In this document: piece after piece, positions 9,701-18,505 of the stretch
Position numbering within the stretch: position 1 is the first letter of the stretch
Layout: each line of letters begins with the position of its first letter
NCBI GenBank assembly: GCA_905221375.1
Contig: CAJNCY010000002.1
Span: forward strand, 1-64,000
DNA length: 64,000 bases
From: a bacterium
GTDB taxonomy: Bacteria; Bacillota; Bacilli; Lactobacillales; Streptococcaceae
Direction of reading: 5' to 3'
The notes under the pieces: generated by a model
Databases searched by the model: none
What the model saw: only the letters and a program-made list of their open reading frames with translations
What the model was told of the DNA's origin: nothing
Program-made: the position numbers and the translations under genes

Positions 9701-12700
9701 TGGCACCAACTTTAACGACTTTTGGTACCATTTCTGTTCTACTAACGACCGGTGTTCCATCCGTTACTGTACCGTTAGTTTCATTAACAAGTGTTGATGT
9801 TGTTGTTACTACCTTACCTTCAGATCCATTATTAGTAACCGTATTAGTTCCTACATCTTTGGTTTTATCTGCTTCATACCGTGTTGTTACCGGAATTATT
9901 TTGGTTACGACTTTGGATTTAACGCCATTTGGACTGGCAATGTCTTTCCTTACTGTTGGAGTAAGGGCACCGGTACTTGCATTGACTTCGTAGCTTGTAG
10001 TCTTCTTAACAACATCATCGCCTTCTTTGAGGTATTCAACCTCATCTTTAGCTGGGACCTTGACCACTGTCGGTTTTGATGGGACTACTACTGCCGGTTC
10101 TTCATGTGGAATGAGGTTACCATCTGTCGGATTCACAGTATAAGTGGTAGTTACTGTTCTAGTGCCTGGAGTACCAGCTACTGTGATTTTTGCTTCACCT
10201 TTGGCTCTTGTGGCATCTTTCTCATAACGCACACTTGGCTCTATTGGCGTAACAACAACCTTAGCCTTGGCTCCACTTCTATTGAAGATTTCTTTTTTCT
10301 CTGTTGGAGTTAAGGCACCGGTACTTGCATTGACCGCGTAAGTTGTTGTCTTCTTAACAACATTATCGCTTTCTTTAAGGTATTCAATCTCATCTTTAGC
10401 TGGAACTTTGATCACTGTAGGGGTTGAAGGTTTGATAACTGGTTGACCTTCATGTGGAATGAGGCTGCCATCTGCAGGTTTAACTGTATAGGTTGTGGTT
10501 ACTGTTCTAGTTCCTGGAGTACCAGCTACTGTGACTTTTGATCCTCCTTTAGCCTTCGTGGAATCTTTCTCATAACGAACACTTGGCTCTATTGGCGTAA
10601 CCACAACCTTAGATTTAGCTCCATTTTGTTTGAAGATTTCTGTTGTCTCTGTTGGAGTAAGGGCACCGGTACTTGCATTGACTTCGTAGCTTGTAGTCTT
10701 CTTAACAACATCATCGCCTTCTTTGAGGTATTCAACCTCATCTTTAGCTGGGACCTTGACCACTGTCGGAGTTGAAGGTTTGATAACTGGTTTTCCTTCA
10801 TGTGGAATGAGGTTACCATCTGTCGGATTCACAGTATAAGTGGTAGTTACTGTTCTAGTGCCTGGAGTACCAGCTACTGTGATTTTTGCTTCACCTTTAG
10901 CTTTTGTCGCGTCTTTTTCATAACGAACACTTGGCTCTATTGGCGTAACGACAACCTTAGCCTTGGCTCCATTTCTATTGAAGATTTCTGTTGTCTCTGT
11001 TGGAGTAAGGGCACCGGTACTTGCATTGACCGCGTAAGTTGTTGTCTTCTTAACAACATCATCGCCTTCTTTGAGGTATTCAACCTCATCTTTAGCTGGG
11101 ACCTTGACCACTGTAGGAGTTGAAGGTTTGATAACTGGTTTTCCTTCATGTGGAATGAGGTTACCATCTGTCGGATTCACAGTATAAGTGGTAGTTACTG
11201 TTCTAGTGCCTGGAGTACCAGCTACTGTGATTTTTGCTTCACCTTTAGCTTTTGTCGCGTCTTTCTCATAACGTACACTTGTCTCTATTGGCGTAACGAC
11301 AACCTTAGCCTTGGCTCCATTTCTATTGAAGATTTCTGTTGTCTCTGTTGGAGTTAAGGCACCGGTACTTGCATTGACCGCGTAAGTTGTAGTCTTCTTA
11401 ACAACATCATCGCCTTCTTTGAGGTATTCAACCTCATCTTTAGCTGGCACTTTAACCACTGTAGGAGTTGAAGGTTTGATAACTGGTTTTCCTTCATGTG
11501 GAATGAGGTTACCATCTGTCGGATTCACAGTATAAGTGGTAGTTACTGTTCTAGTGCCTGGAGTACCAGCTACTGTAATTTTTGCTTCACCTTTAGCTTT
11601 TGTCGCGTCTTTCTCATAACGTACACTTGTCTGTATTGGCGTAACCACAACCTTAGATTTAGCTCCATTTTGTTTGAAGATTTCCTTTTTCTCTGTTGGA
11701 GTTAAGGCACCGGTACTTACATTGACCGCGTAAGTTGTTGTCTTCTTAACAACATCATCGCCTTCTTTGAGGTATTCAACCTCATCTTTAGCTGGGACCT
11801 TGACCACTGTAGGAGTTGAAGGTTTGATAACTGGTTTTCCTTCATGTGGAATGAGGCTACCATCTGTCGGATTCACAGTATAAGTTGTAGTTACTGTGTT
11901 TGTCCCTGGAGTACCAGATACTGTGACTTTTGATCCTCCTTTAGCCTTCGTGGAGTCTTTCTCATAACGTACACTTGGCTGTATTGGCGTAACCACAACC
12001 TTAGATTTAGCACCATCTTTCTTGAACACTTCGTCAAGTGTATTTTTAGTAATCTGTCCTGTATCAGGATCTTTCATACTCACAGTTGTTGACTTAATGA
12101 TGTCATCTCCGCGTTTACTATATACAGCAGTTTCTCCAACTTTTTCTACAGATTTAACTGTTGTAATTTTTTTATCTTGATAACCTGTCCCATCTAAAGA
12201 AATTCGTTTTCCAGATATAAACTCTGATCGTCTATTAATCATATCGGCTTCAAAATAAGAACGTGAACTATGACCTCCACTGGTTCGTCCAACATTTATA
12301 ACAACATCACTATCATTGCTGACACCTTTTCTTATCGTCGAATCATTATCAACAATATAATGAGTCAATTTCCCTGACTTAGCTATTTTTTTGCTATCTA
12401 AACCTTTCTGCCAAAAGTCACGACCAGAAACCAAACTTGTCACTACTTTTGGGGCATTAAATGTTGTTCCTTTTTTTAATACATTATTATAAAAGTTTCT
12501 ATAAGTCTGCTGTTCTTTAGGAGACATGACTCTGCTGTCAGAATATGCCAACTGATAGGCTTCAACCATTGCCCGTTGTACTAAATATCCTCCTAAAGAA
12601 TGGCCTGTCAAATAAAGATTGGTAATACTCTTATCTTTGGCTAGTTCACGCATGATATTTTCTGCATCTTTCCCTTGCTGAGGATTGCTTCCTGTTCCAA

Positions 12701-13664
12701 GTCTTATATCAGCTCCTATATCTTTCGCATCACTTGTTCCACGAAACGCTAATACTTGTGCAGTTCCATTTGGTAAATATGAGAAATCACTCTTAGTTTC
12801 ATACAAGACAGCATCTAGTCCGCTAGATGTATGATAACTTTTCTTCCTTTCCCAATAAGGTCCCAATTCCTTATTCATCATCATATATTCGTAACGTGGT
12901 TTACTGTCACCATTCTTTTTATATAACTCTGATTCTGTTAAGGGTTTCTTATGATTCAGCACTCTATCAATATAATTATCATCACGGTAGGACAATTCCA
13001 TGAACATAATCATATCGCGCTCACTGACATTCCATTTTAATTTTTCATCTGGCTTTTCTTTACTGTCAATAATACCATCACCATCAGTATCTTCTAATAA
13101 GGGATGACTATTATAGCCTACATACTTTTTCCCGCCTTTTTCATAAATGTAAAGTTCTTCTTTATCCTTCAAGTAATCATCATCTGTATAAGCTTCTGGA
13201 CTTAACTGAGGGCCGTTTAATAACAAACTGTCAAGCTTATCACCTTCTGAACCGATTACTCCTGCTTTTATTTGCTTAGCATACTCATCAGTTAATTCAT
13301 ACTTTTTAACCTCGGAAGGATTTGATGTTGCTCTCACCGCTGGAGTGCTTGATCTATCTTCACCCGCCACGAAATCCCTTGTGGTCAAGCTATTATTTCC
13401 CTTATCCCCAGATGTGACGGTTTCTGTAGTCCTTGTAGATCCTATTGGAACATCTCTGGTATCTAACTCAGAAGAAGGATTATTTTGATTATCTGATATA
13501 GGTTGCACTGCTTCTCTTTTCTCCACAGAAGGTAGAGAATTTTCCGTAGAAGCAAGTACTCCCTGAGATGGTGTAAACAAGGCAATTCCTATTAATACAG
13601 AAGCCACTCCAACAGAAAACTTTCGAATCGAAAAACGTTGACGTTTATTAAAAATATCTTTCAT
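6753..13664 (-). CDS. LPNTG-anchored giant protein with lipase-like domain and G5/E-type repeats
   Basis: 2,303 residues. YSIRK-type signal (FSIRKFSVGVASVLIG, residues 11-26). A calcium-binding DTDGDGIIDS motif lies near 192-201. An alpha/beta-hydrolase lipase-like domain spans about 210-480: FRGT oxyanion-type motif near 308, GHSLGG with nucleophile Ser356, probable acid Asp439 or Asp441, and His465 in GGHSS. Then about six 116-residue repeats (SVRYEKD..KAKG..TVTTTYTVNP), two 262-residue repeats plus a partial third, a YPPGTKV segment, two 80-residue MucBP-like units (RWIDEDG..GYEFVRT..ITHIF) and LPNTG at 2270-2274 with a hydrophobic tail and KKKED. The repeats are typical stalks holding an N-terminal domain away from the wall. 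An exposed class 3 lipase-like esterase is inferred; substrate unknown, activity untested. Confidence 0.9.
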   Translation of the reverse strand: MKDIFNKRQRFSIRKFSVGVASVLIGIALFTPSQGVLASTENSLPSVEKREAVQPISDNQNNPSSELDTRDVPIGSTRTTETVTSGDKGNNSLTTRDFVAGEDRSSTPAVRATSNPSEVKKYELTDEYAKQIKAGVIGSEGDKLDSLLLNGPQLSPEAYTDDDYLKDKEELYIYEKGGKKYVGYNSHPLLEDTDGDGIIDSKEKPDEKLKWNVSERDMIMFMELSYRDDNYIDRVLNHKKPLTESELYKKNGDSKPRYEYMMMNKELGPYWERKKSYHTSSGLDAVLYETKSDFSYLPNGTAQVLAFRGTSDAKDIGADIRLGTGSNPQQGKDAENIMRELAKDKSITNLYLTGHSLGGYLVQRAMVEAYQLAYSDSRVMSPKEQQTYRNFYNNVLKKGTTFNAPKVVTSLVSGRDFWQKGLDSKKIAKSGKLTHYIVDNDSTIRKGVSNDSDVVINVGRTSGGHSSRSYFEADMINRRSEFISGKRISLDGTGYQDKKITTVKSVEKVGETAVYSKRGDDIIKSTTVSMKDPDTGQITKNTLDEVFKKDGAKSKVVVTPIQPSVRYEKDSTKAKGGSKVTVSGTPGTNTVTTTYTVNPTDGSLIPHEGKPVIKPSTPTVVKVPAKDEVEYLKEGDDVVKKTTTYAVNVSTGALTPTEKKEIFKQNGAKSKVVVTPIQTSVRYEKDATKAKGEAKITVAGTPGTRTVTTTYTVNPTDGNLIPHEGKPVIKPSTPTVVKVPAKDEVEYLKEGDDVVKKTTTYAVNASTGALTPTETTEIFNRNGAKAKVVVTPIETSVRYEKDATKAKGEAKITVAGTPGTRTVTTTYTVNPTDGNLIPHEGKPVIKPSTPTVVKVPAKDEVEYLKEGDDVVKKTTTYAVNASTGALTPTETTEIFNRNGAKAKVVVTPIEPSVRYEKDATKAKGEAKITVAGTPGTRTVTTTYTVNPTDGNLIPHEGKPVIKPSTPTVVKVPAKDEVEYLKEGDDVVKKTTSYEVNASTGALTPTETTEIFKQNGAKSKVVVTPIEPSVRYEKDSTKAKGGSKVTVAGTPGTRTVTTTYTVKPADGSLIPHEGQPVIKPSTPTVIKVPAKDEIEYLKESDNVVKKTTTYAVNASTGALTPTEKKEIFNRSGAKAKVVVTPIEPSVRYEKDATRAKGEAKITVAGTPGTRTVTTTYTVNPTDGNLIPHEEPAVVVPSKPTVVKVPAKDEVEYLKEGDDVVKKTTSYEVNASTGALTPTVRKDIASPNGVKSKVVTKIIPVTTRYEADKTKDVGTNTVTNNGSEGKVVTTTSTLVNETNGTVTDGTPVVSRTEMVPKVVKVGAKDKVVETPIEPEVEYVKDVEKDFGTPDQRTEGEKGKIVTTTTYDVDPKDGHITEHVANPVVTPAGKTIVKVGAKTKVEQSKDSEGRDVIDTTTYEVDPKTGKVTPTTVRTYGTRKEPTVEKRVVPSPVVYEKDDSRDKDLEPVRKEGIPGEETITTTYTVDPNTGAITSTVGDSVRTKEPTNTIVRVAAKDKVETTEIPSPKKYVKDDTRDKDQPNVEEAGQAGSRTTTTTYSVDSTTGAITERVGEPVVVNPTATIVKVAAKDKIVETPIEPEVEYVRDGEREVDTPNERVEGAKGKTVTTTTYDVDPNDGHITEHVGNPVVSPAGKTIVKVGAKTKVEQSKDSEGLDVIDTTTYEVDPKTGKVTPTTVRTYGKTKEPTVEKRVVPSPVVYEKDDTKEKGTAPTTVKGEDGEDTITTTYTVDPNTGKITASEGQPVRTKEPTNTIVKVAAKDKVETTSIPSPKKYVKDDTRDKDQPNVEEAGQAGSSTTTTTYSVDSTTGAITERVGEPVVVNPTATIVKVAAKDKVVETPIEPEVEYVRDGEREVDTPNERVEGAKGKTVTTTTYDVDPNDGHITEHVGNPVVSPAGKTIVKVGAKTKVEQSKDSDGLDVIDTTTYEVDPKTGKVTPTTVRTYGKTKEPKVELEQNPKTGDVTVTPKKPDGSTYPPGTKVEIPGKGDKSITVTIGEDGKGKVPNSELPEGKVPGTGKITEPGKPAVEVPVENPPKVTIFENGVLPASIELPELMIEVRWIDEDGIVLKQSVKTSNEKDAEHGSILGYEFVRTVIAENEPVITHIFRKVSGTTNTNPATPPKVTIFENGVLPASIELPELMIEVRWIDEDGNVLKPSVKTGNEKEAEHGSIPGYEFVRTVISENEPVITHIFSKVSGSTNPNTIPVIPVTPDTNGNSGHDTPAPTTPIPNAVTPNTNHEDTTDTIDNGVKANDSQNVLPNTGTESNATLASLGLLGMLGGLGLALGKKKED
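7781..9700 (-). repeat. 786-bp tandem repeats in the LPNTG protein gene
   Basis: GTTCTTTCG(T)TTTCCCATAAG-type landmarks recur at 7781, 8567 and 9353, exactly 786 bp (262 codons) apart: two full copies and a partial third. Each encodes alternating G5/E-like units such as VEYVRDGEREVDTPNERV and KKYVKDDTRDKDQPNVEEAG. Confidence 0.85.
9940..12050 (-). repeat. six tandem 348-bp repeats in the LPNTG protein gene
   Basis: The landmark TGTGGAATGAGGTTACCATC recurs at 10800, 11148 and 11496 (period 348 bp, 116 codons), with diverged copies on both sides. Each unit contains SVRYEKD, GTPGTRTVTTTYTV and VPAKDEVEYLKEGDDVV. High identity between units makes copy-number change by recombination likely. Confidence 0.85.
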
Positions 13665-13956
13665 TTTACAAACTTTCTTTCTAGCTATTTTTTACAAAAT
13701 AGAAGGTTCTAATATTTTGCCTTGACAGAATACTAGATCATTTCTTGCCTAAAATTTTAGAACTTTTCCTCTACTTGATTATAAGCTACTACATTGATTT
13801 CTAATCATAGAAAAAATAGATCGCTTAATATTACTAAAATATCAGTAAAATATAAAAAAATGTAAATATTTTACTTTCAACACTGCCATTATACCATAAA
13901 AAATCATAACACTCATGTGTTTTAAAAAAGGTTTGTCAAAAAGTCTTCAAAATCAA
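13665..13956. other. intergenic region upstream of the LPNTG gene
   Basis: AT-rich leader and promoter region for the minus-strand gene starting at 13664. A TATAAT lies on the minus strand near 13788 without a convincing -35. A small hairpin sits close to the gene start. No ORF is supported. Confidence 0.4.
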
Positions 13957-14002
13957 AAAACGCATAATATCAGGTCTTGAAAACCTTGATACTATGCGTT
14001 TT
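13957..14002. terminator. palindromic stem-loop, dispersed family copy 1
   Basis: AAAACGCATAATATCAGG pairs with CCTTGATACTATGCGTTTT, giving a strong stem with T-tracts on both sides, downstream of the YtxH gene (minus strand, ends 14063). Related stem-loops occur at 20674-20718 and 56372-56420. Confidence 0.8.
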
Positions 14003-14062
14003 ATCTTACAAAATTTACTAGATTTGCGACTACTATTGAATTTTTATCCAACTCTGTCAAAT

Positions 14063-14458
14063 CTAGATTTTTTCTTCTTTGATATCAATCACAATCTCTT
14101 CTGATTCATCAAAAGTTTCGGCCTTTTCTTGCCATTGCTCCTTGAGGTTATTGAATCGATCTTTTGATGCTTCTGTCGCTTGACGAGCACATGATTTGGC
14201 TTGAGCAAGTACGCTGTCCACAGTGATTTCACCAGACTCAACCTGTTCTTTGGTTTTCAGAACAAAATCTGTAGCCTGCTCCTTAACTTCTGTCAGTTTT
14301 TCACAGACCTGTTCCTTGGCATACTCAGGATCTTCTCTCAAATCATCTAGAAAATCTTGAGCCTGACTGCAAACTTGTTTGCCCTTATCGCTTGTTAAAA
14401 ACAAGGCAAGAGCTGCACCTGAAACGGTTCCTAAAAGGATTGAGGATAATTTACCCAT
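14063..14458 (-). CDS. YtxH domain protein
   Basis: 131 residues. N-terminal GKLSSILLGTVSGAALALFLTSDKGKQ is the short hydrophobic helix typical of YtxH-family envelope or general-stress proteins. The rest is charged and helical (EQVCEKLTEVKEQATDFVLKTKEQV) and ends acidic. AAAGGAG precedes the ATG. It is the last gene of hprK-lgt-DUF948-ytxH, 15 bp after the DUF948 stop. Probable membrane-tethered coiled-coil protein; molecular role unknown. Confidence 0.8.
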   Translation of the reverse strand: MGKLSSILLGTVSGAALALFLTSDKGKQVCSQAQDFLDDLREDPEYAKEQVCEKLTEVKEQATDFVLKTKEQVESGEITVDSVLAQAKSCARQATEASKDRFNNLKEQWQEKAETFDESEEIVIDIKEEKI

Positions 14459-14473
14459 AAGGATTCTCCTTTG

Positions 14474-14857
14474 TTATTTTTTGAAAAATTTACTTGCAAG
14501 ACGAAGAGCTGACAAACTTGCACCAGTCTTAAGTGTTTTTGAACCAGCTGATGAAGCTTTCTTGCTCAAGACACGCGCATGGTCATTGAGGTTTGAAACA
14601 GATAGAGATAAATCTGCAACAGCGCTAAAGAGCGGATCAATCGTTGCTACCTTGACATTGATATCATCTGCCAAGACATTAACCTTAGCCAACAACTCAT
14701 TGGTATGATGCAAGGTTACATCCACATCTGAAGTCAAGGTTTTAATCGTCTTCTCTGTTTCATCGATAACACGACCAAGCTTTTGTACAGTAATAATCAG
14801 ATAAACCAAAAAGACAATCAAAGCAAGAGCGACAAGAATATATGCAACTTCTAACAT
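14474..14857 (-). CDS. DUF948 domain protein
   Basis: 127 residues. A single N-terminal transmembrane helix (residues 3-25, VAYILVALALIVFLVYLIITV) is followed by a long helical region with coiled-coil character (VIDETEKTIKTLTSDVDVTLHHTNELLAKVNVLADDINVKV) and a basic C-terminus. This matches the DUF948 family, usually paired with YtxH proteins as here. The ATG directly follows the lgt stop (TAA then ATG), implying translational coupling. Probable membrane-anchored protein facing the cytoplasm; function not established. Confidence 0.85.
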   Translation of the reverse strand: MLEVAYILVALALIVFLVYLIITVQKLGRVIDETEKTIKTLTSDVDVTLHHTNELLAKVNVLADDINVKVATIDPLFSAVADLSLSVSNLNDHARVLSKKASSAGSKTLKTGASLSALRLASKFFKK

Positions 14858-15646
14858 TTAGTTTTCCTCCTCTGAAATATAGTAAGGGGACTTCTTACGA
14901 TTTTGATATAGAATGATAAAAATACCGAGACCGATAAGAACAACTGATAGCCATTGAGAGACTCGAAGGCCAAAGAACATGAGACTATCTGTCCGCATAC
15001 CTTCGATGACCATACGACCGAAACCATACCAAATCAAGTAGAAAGCAGTGATATGACCTCGTCTGAGGCTCTTCCATTTTCGTCTGGCAATCAAAATCAA
15101 GGCAAATCCAAGTAGATTCCATAGAGACTCATAAAGGAAGGTCGGTTGACGGTAGCTCCCCTCAATATACATCTGATCACGGATAAAGGCAGGTAGATAA
15201 TCCAAATTATCCACTGCTGCACCATAAGCTTCTTGGTTAAAGAAATTGCCCCAGCGACCCAAACTTTGGGCAATCATAACGCTAGGCGCTGCAATATCTA
15301 GAAAATCCCAAGTATTGATGAGTTTACGATCAGCAAAGATATAAAGTACAATAGCCCCTGTAATCAAACCACCATAAATGGCCAAACCACCATTCCAAAT
15401 GGCAAAAATCTCTCCCAAATTCTGACTATAGTAATCAAAACGGAAAATGACATAGTAGAGACGAGCTCCTAAAATAGCCAAGGGAAAGGCTATCAAGATA
15501 AAATCTAAAATATCGTCTGGTATGATCTTCTTTCTAGGCGCTTCTTTCATGGTCAAATAAACCGCAAGAATCAAACCTGTCACAATACACAAGGCATACC
15601 AACGAATGGCTAGAGGACCTAGATGAATAGCAATTGGATCAAGCAT
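14858..15646 (-). CDS. lgt: prolipoprotein diacylglyceryl transferase Lgt
   Basis: 262 residues from [20 protein letters not shown]. Transfers diacylglycerol from phosphatidylglycerol to the lipobox cysteine of prolipoproteins, the first step of lipoprotein maturation in the membrane. Several transmembrane helices and the Lgt signature [13 protein letters not shown] are visible. An upstream in-frame start (15667) exists, but ATG at 15646 with AGGTG before it fits the family N-terminus. It overlaps the end of hprK by 8 bp, so the two genes are coupled. Confidence 0.96.
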   Translation of the reverse strand: MLDPIAIHLGPLAIRWYALCIVTGLILAVYLTMKEAPRKKIIPDDILDFILIAFPLAILGARLYYVIFRFDYYSQNLGEIFAIWNGGLAIYGGLITGAIVLYIFADRKLINTWDFLDIAAPSVMIAQSLGRWGNFFNQEAYGAAVDNLDYLPAFIRDQMYIEGSYRQPTFLYESLWNLLGFALILIARRKWKSLRRGHITAFYLIWYGFGRMVIEGMRTDSLMFFGLRVSQWLSVVLIGLGIFIILYQNRKKSPYYISEEEN

Positions 15647-16574
15647 TAGGCACCTCGTTTTGAGCAATAAGATTTGTCAAGCGTTCTTCGAACAAACGCG
15701 TCGCATCAAAGCCCATTTCCTTGGCACGATAATTCATGGCAGCAGCCTCAATCACGACAGAGATATTACGACCTGTTTTAACTGGAATACGAATACGAGG
15801 AATGGCTACGCCAGAAATTTCTATTTCCTCTGCATTGTTTCCAAGACGATCAAAAGTCTTATGTGTATCATAGTTTTCCAAATAGACAGCAAGTTGAACC
15901 TGTGAAGAATCCTTGACGGCACTGGCACCGTAGAGGCTCATGACATCGATAATCCCAACCCCACGAATTTCAATCAGGTGTCTCAAGATTTCAGCCGGTT
16001 CACCCCAAAGAGTAATCTCATCCTTGGCAAAGATATCGACCCGGTCATCAGCTACCAAGCGGTGACCACGTTTGACAAGCTCTAGACCTGTCTCACTCTT
16101 ACCGATTCCACTATCGCCCTGAATCAAGACACCCATCCCATAGATATCCATCAAGACACCGTGCACACTGGTACGTTCTGCCAAACGAGAATCCAGATAA
16201 CTAGATAACTCTCCAGACAAACGACTAGTAGCTGTACGGCTGGTTAAAATGGCAATCTTACATTCTCTGGCTGCCTTTAACATCTCCTCTGGAACTACCA
16301 AACCACGGGCAACAATGACCGCCGGTGTCTCAGGTAGAAACATTTTTTTCAAAACTTCATAACGGCTGTTGGAAGGCATGCTGATCAGATAAGACCACTC
16401 CTTCATCCCCAAGAGCTGGATCCGCTCTGGCGTGTAGTAGTCAAAATAGCCTGTCATTTCAAGACCAGGTCGCGTAATGTCCGCTGTATTGATTTCCTTT
16501 TCAAGTAATTCTGGTTCGCCATAGACAATGTCTAGTCTAAGCTTTTCAATCACTTCTTTTACTAAAACCGACAT
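15639..16574 (-). CDS. hprK: HPr kinase/phosphorylase HprK
   Basis: 311 residues from [12 protein letters not shown], the usual length. Phosphorylates HPr of the phosphotransferase system on serine in response to glycolytic intermediates and reverses this, controlling carbon catabolite repression with CcpA. Visible: Walker [10 protein letters not shown] (near 153-161), the catalytic VHG histidine region (near 138) and the HprK signature IRGVGIIDV. The longer frame from TTG at 16589 reads through the AGGAGG, so ATG at 16574 is preferred. First gene of the operon with lgt. Confidence 0.97.
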   Translation of the reverse strand: MSVLVKEVIEKLRLDIVYGEPELLEKEINTADITRPGLEMTGYFDYYTPERIQLLGMKEWSYLISMPSNSRYEVLKKMFLPETPAVIVARGLVVPEEMLKAARECKIAILTSRTATSRLSGELSSYLDSRLAERTSVHGVLMDIYGMGVLIQGDSGIGKSETGLELVKRGHRLVADDRVDIFAKDEITLWGEPAEILRHLIEIRGVGIIDVMSLYGASAVKDSSQVQLAVYLENYDTHKTFDRLGNNAEEIEISGVAIPRIRIPVKTGRNISVVIEAAAMNYRAKEMGFDATRLFEERLTNLIAQNEVPNA

Positions 16575-16605
16575 CATTTCCTCCTTCAATCGAGTTCTTT
16601 TTACT

Positions 16606-16611
16606 ATTATA
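16606..16611 (-). promoter_or_regulatory. -10 box of the hprK operon
   Basis: TGATATAAT on the minus strand, an extended -10, about 32 bp before the hprK ATG. The -35 region is weak (TGAAAC at 17 bp). Confidence 0.6.
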
Positions 16612-16674
16612 TCAAATTGTGGGAGGAAGTTTCAGATTTTTGCAGGCTTTGGAGTATTTATTTATACTCAATGA

Positions 16675-16858
16675 AAATCAAAGAGCAAACTAGGAAACTA
16701 ACCGCAGGTTGCTCAAAACACCGTTTTGAGGTTGTAGATGGAACTGACGAAGTCAGCTCAAAGCACTGCTTTGAGGTTGTAGATGAAACTGACGAAGTCA
16801 GTAACCATATCTACGGCAAGGCGACGTTGACGCGGTTTGAAGAGATTTTCGAAGAGTA
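16675..16858 (-). repeat. BOX element (long form, two boxB-like units)
   Basis: Runs from TACTCAATGAAAATC to GATTTTCGAAGAGTA, that is boxC-boxB-boxB-boxA on the plus strand. Flanked on both sides by TTA (16672-16674 and 16859-16861), a 3-bp direct repeat consistent with a target-site duplication. Lies between hprK and rpsU. Confidence 0.95.
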
Positions 16859-16901
16859 TTAAAAGAAAAAAGACTAGATTTCTCCAGCCTTTCATTTCTA
16901 A

Positions 16902-17078
16902 TTAGAATTTTTTACGTTTACGAGCTGCTTCTGATTTACGTTTACGTTTTACAGAAGGTTTTTCATAGAATTCACGTTTGCGTGTTTCTTGAAGAGTACC
17001 AGCTTTAGTAACCGCACGTTTGAAACGACGAAGTGCGTCGTCAAGAGATTCATTCTTACGTACTACTGTTTTAGACAT
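16902..17078 (-). CDS. rpsU: 30S ribosomal protein S21
   Basis: 58 residues from [25 protein letters not shown], very basic C-terminus ([15 protein letters not shown]). Small-subunit protein that helps initiation. GGGAGTG lies 7 bp before the ATG at 17078; the in-frame start at 17102 adds an unlikely MNLKGVKK. It is read toward hprK but separated from it by the BOX. Confidence 0.97.
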
Positions 17079-17185
17079 TTTTTTCACTCCCTTCAAGTTC
17101 AAGATCTATTCTATTTTACACGTAAAAGGAATAATTGTCAAGAAAAAATGCGGTTTAATTTTGATTTTTTCTTCCATGCTAACTT

Positions 17186-17234
17186 CTCAAAGTAACTTCC
17201 ACTTGCCCAACCAAAGTGGAAATTAGTCTAAAAC
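17186..17234. repeat. degenerate IS30-type end and hairpin, left of the IS
   Basis: TAACTTCCACTTG..AAAGTGGAAATTA forms a hairpin, and AGTGGAAATTAGTCTAAAACGG resembles the terminal sequence of the adjacent IS (GGTGGAATTAAGTATGAGACG). Probably a remnant of an earlier, related IS end. Confidence 0.5.
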
Positions 17235-17241
17235 GGATTTT

Positions 17242-18505
17242 TATGGTGGAATTAAGTATGAGACGTTTGAGTTAGAAATGAGGTCTACTATGACAAAACA
17301 TAAACATCTTACCCTTTCAGACCGTAATGATATCCAATTAGGCTTAGAGCGCGGTGAAACCTTCAAAGCTATTGGACAATCCATTCTAAAAGATCCGACA
17401 ACTGTCTCCAAAGAAGTCAAACGAAACAGACAAGTCCGAGAGTCTACATGCCATAACCTTCCTTGCCCTTTACTCGATAAGGCTCCCTTTGTCTGTAATG
17501 GATGCCCTAAAAGAAGACAAAACTGTGGCTATCAGAAAATCTTCTATCTCGCTAAACAAGCTCAAAAGCAGTACGAACAAACTCTTGTTGAATCTCGTGA
17601 AGGAACTCCCCTCAATTCCAAGACCTTCTGGGACATGGACAAAGTCATTTCTGAGGGTGTTAAAAAGGGACAACACATCTATCATATTCTCAAAACTCAC
17701 AATCTTGATGTCAGCTCCTCAACTGTCTATCGAAACATCCGAAAAGGATACCTATCTATCGCTCCTATTGACCTAGCCAGAGCCGTTAAATTCAAAGAAA
17801 GACGGAAAAGTAAGCTACCTTCCATCCCTAAAGAAGCTAAAAAAAGCCGTTCCTATGAGGATTTCCAAAACTATTTAGTCCTTAATCAACTAGACTCTTG
17901 GCTAGAAATGGACACAGTTATGGGCAGGATGGGAGGTAAAGTCCTACTCACCTTCAATCTGTCTTTCTGTAACTTTATCTTCGCTAGACTTCTGGATAAT
18001 AAAACTGCTCTTGAGGTTACCAAACACCTCTATGATATCAAGAACACTCTTCACGAAGCGGACAAAGACTTCTTCCAACTCTTTCCTATCATTCTTACTG
18101 ATAATGGTGGAGAGTTTGCCAGAGTTGATGACATCGAAATGGATGTGCGAGGAGAGAGTAAACTCTTCTTTTGTGACCCTAATCGCTCTGACCAGAAAGG
18201 GAGAATTGAGAAAAATCACACACTAATTCGTGACATTCTACCTAAGGGAACTTCCTTTGACAATTTAACTCAAGAAGATATCAATCTTGTCTGTTCTCAT
18301 GTCAACAGTGTCAAACGTGCTGCTTTGAATGGAAGGTCAGCCTATGAGCTCTTTGCCTTTACCTATGGAGAAGAGATTCCTAAGCTTCTAGGTATTTCTA
18401 AAATACCTGCAGAAGACGTCTGTCAGTCTTCTAAATTACTACAACATAAGTTCTAAAAACTAACCTTTAACCCCATTCAAACGTCTCACACTAACTTCCA
18501 CCATA
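17242..18505 (+). mobile_element. IS30-family insertion sequence
   Basis: About 1.26 kb with one transposase gene. Terminal inverted repeats: TATGGTGGAATTAAGTATGA.. at 17242 and TATGGTGGAAGTTAGTGTGA.. (minus strand from 18505), matching at about 28 of 32 positions. No clear target duplication. Flanked on both sides by degenerate copies of the same terminus. Confidence 0.85.
17290..18456 (+). CDS. IS30-family transposase
   Basis: 388 residues from ATG at 17290 (GAGG 6 bp upstream); ATG at 17278 is the alternative. N-terminal helix-turn-helix (LTLSDRNDIQLGLERGETFKAI), a cysteine cluster (CPLLDKAPFVCNGCPKRRQNC), and a C-terminal integrase core with the DDE residues in LEMDTVMG, ILTDNGGEF and GRIEKNH. 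Length and motifs are complete, so the copy looks intact. The KNHTLIRDILPKG and NSVKRAALNGRSAYELF regions are typical of IS30 transposases. Confidence 0.93.
   Translation: MTKHKHLTLSDRNDIQLGLERGETFKAIGQSILKDPTTVSKEVKRNRQVRESTCHNLPCPLLDKAPFVCNGCPKRRQNCGYQKIFYLAKQAQKQYEQTLVESREGTPLNSKTFWDMDKVISEGVKKGQHIYHILKTHNLDVSSSTVYRNIRKGYLSIAPIDLARAVKFKERRKSKLPSIPKEAKKSRSYEDFQNYLVLNQLDSWLEMDTVMGRMGGKVLLTFNLSFCNFIFARLLDNKTALEVTKHLYDIKNTLHEADKDFFQLFPIILTDNGGEFARVDDIEMDVRGESKLFFCDPNRSDQKGRIEKNHTLIRDILPKGTSFDNLTQEDINLVCSHVNSVKRAALNGRSAYELFAFTYGEEIPKLLGISKIPAEDVCQSSKLLQHKF

Noticed and set aside
7000..11705. Many plus-strand and minus-strand ORFs of 70-266 codons in the LPNTG gene
   Set aside because: All lie in alternative frames of the tandem repeats and recur with the repeat period.
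16617..16862. 81-codon plus-strand ORF
   Set aside because: It lies almost wholly within a BOX element and encodes the repeat itself.
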